A stretch of 62,010 nt of DNA, taken from assembly GCA_964477085.1 (NCBI GenBank), contig CAYZDF010000009.1, positions 1 to 62,010 of the forward strand, in the 5' to 3' direction. Position numbers and translations under genes: made by a program. This document shows, one piece after another, positions 61,342 to 62,010 of the stretch (positions are counted from its first letter, which is position 1; each line of letters starts with the position of its first letter). A model generated the notes under the pieces. The model searched no databases, had not been told where the DNA came from, and was given only the letters and a program-made list of their open reading frames with translations. This stretch comes from Dichloromethanomonas sp964477085 (lineage in GTDB: Bacteria; Bacillota; Desulfitobacteriia; Desulfitobacteriales; Syntrophobotulaceae).

Positions 61342-62010
61342 CTAGTTTATGGTTTCTATCCTATCATTAGGATTGATGATTTCTGTAATACGAATCCCAA
61401 AAGTTTCATTGATCACAACCACTTCACATTTGGCAATCAGTTTACCGTTAACAATCATGTCAACTGGTTCTCCTGCCAGGCGATCAAGTTCCACGACCGA
61501 TCCTGGACCCAACTCTAAAATCTCTCTGATCGTTTTACTCGCTTTGCCGAGTTCAACGCTAACCTGTAAGGGAACATCGAAGATCAGTCCCAGGTTATTC
61601 GGAACGGACGGCCCACCTCCAGGAGAAAGCGGAGCAAACTGTGCTGGCTGCACAAGAGTTGGTTGTCCTTTATTATGAAAATGCTGATTGGGAAGAGGTG
61701 ATAGAGAAATATCCATTGGCGGTTCCCAATTAACATTAGGAGGGGGTGGTGGGGCATATTGTTGAACTGGCTTCTCTGCCGGATGCGGCGCAGTGTGGCT
61801 GGGTGGTGGCGGTGCTGCCTGCTGTGCTGACTGTCCACTTATTTCAGCCATTAGCCTAGAGGCCATCCCTTTGGCTACCTCCAGCGGAAGTACTTGGATC
61901 AATACACTATCAAGAATCCCTTCGATAATTAAGCGGAAAGATATACGAACAAGTTGCTCATCGGCATCCATGTTTTTTAACAAGAAGGAAGATTCTTCCC
62001 CAACTTCACT
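61342..62010 (-). CDS. fliY: Flagellar switch protein FliY/FliN, C-terminal part cut by the window edge
   Basis: The frame is open from the right edge and the visible part has 222 residues. Its start (ISFRLIIEGILDSVLIQVLP) is the end of a CheC-like phosphatase domain, so the complete gene is FliY, not a short FliN. A Pro/Ala/Gln-rich linker follows, and then the C-terminal SpoA (FliN) domain, with FDVPLQVSVELGKASKTI and GSVVELDRLAGEPVDMIVNG. FliY forms part of the rotor C-ring and dephosphorylates CheY-P. cheY follows after 18 bases. Confidence 0.92.
   Translation of the reverse strand, partial: SEVGEESSFLLKNMDADEQLVRISFRLIIEGILDSVLIQVLPLEVAKGMASRLMAEISGQSAQQAAPPPPSHTAPHPAEKPVQQYAPPPPPNVNWEPPMDISLSPLPNQHFHNKGQPTLVQPAQFAPLSPGGGPSVPNNLGLIFDVPLQVSVELGKASKTIREILELGPGSVVELDRLAGEPVDMIVNGKLIAKCEVVVINETFGIRITEIINPNDRIETIN

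Overview
The window comes from a low-to-moderate GC, endospore-forming, flagellated, strictly anaerobic Firmicute. The Clostridia, and especially the Desulfitobacterium/Dehalobacter/Desulfosporosinus group, fit best. That placement is an inference from gene content: spoIIGA-sigE-sigG beside ftsZ, spoVD, fapA, mecA, a DNPR-type MurE (meso-diaminopimelate wall), selA/selD with a UGA-encoded selenocysteine, a 2x[4Fe-4S] ferredoxin and a Bacillus-type fla/che operon. No rRNA, tRNA, CRISPR array, insertion sequence or phage gene is visible. Almost every gene lies on the minus strand, so transcription runs from high to low coordinates.

25.3-0 kb is one long division, cell-wall and sporulation block. 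In transcription order it reads mraZ, rsmH, ftsL-like, spoVD, murE, murF, mraY, murD, ftsW/spoVE, murG, a decayed murB, murA, ftsQ/divIB, sbp and ftsZ, then a strong terminator. It continues with spoIIGA, sigE, sigG, ymxH, pgeF, a PhoB/PhoR-like two-component pair, an HlyD-like membrane protein, yggS, sepF, ylmG and the start of a probable ylmH. mraZ is preceded by three 10-bp-phased GTGG repeats, as expected of a MraZ operator. murB is a relic with a frameshift, a large internal deletion and two in-frame amber stops. No ftsA lies next to ftsZ.

25.4-43.9 kb is a mixed accessory and housekeeping stretch: a patatin-like lipase, a DUF1858 protein, an odd glycoside-hydrolase-2-like protein fused to a membrane domain, a PerR-type regulator with a candidate Per box, ferredoxin, a small zinc-ribbon protein, a PHP phosphoesterase, a TldD/TldE pair, a short Na/Pi-type transporter (+ strand), FapA, an LCP ligase, selD, selA, a small Gin-like zinc protein (+ strand) and mecA. 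selD is itself a selenoprotein gene. Read from its true start it carries an in-frame UGA followed by two stem-loops of bSECIS type, so a call starting after the UGA loses 34 residues including the active-site position.

62-44.6 kb is a motility block: fliY/N (partial), cheY, fliO, fliP, fliQ, fliR, flhB, flhA, flhF, flhG, a YcgR-like PilZ protein, cheC, cheD, an unknown membrane protein and sigD (fliA). Tandem terminators follow. Then fliK-flgD-flgE, flgG-flgB-flgF and cheW appear to be read from sigma-28-type promoters, seen upstream of fliK and of flgG. This implies a two-tier order in which the early operon makes SigD and SigD then drives the later hook/rod genes.

The most interesting items are the UGA-containing selD, the murB relic, the GH2-like membrane protein that lacks the usual catalytic Asn-Glu, the sigma-28 promoter nested in a terminator hairpin before fliK, and the Gin-like small protein. 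I found no convincing wholly novel multi-gene system.
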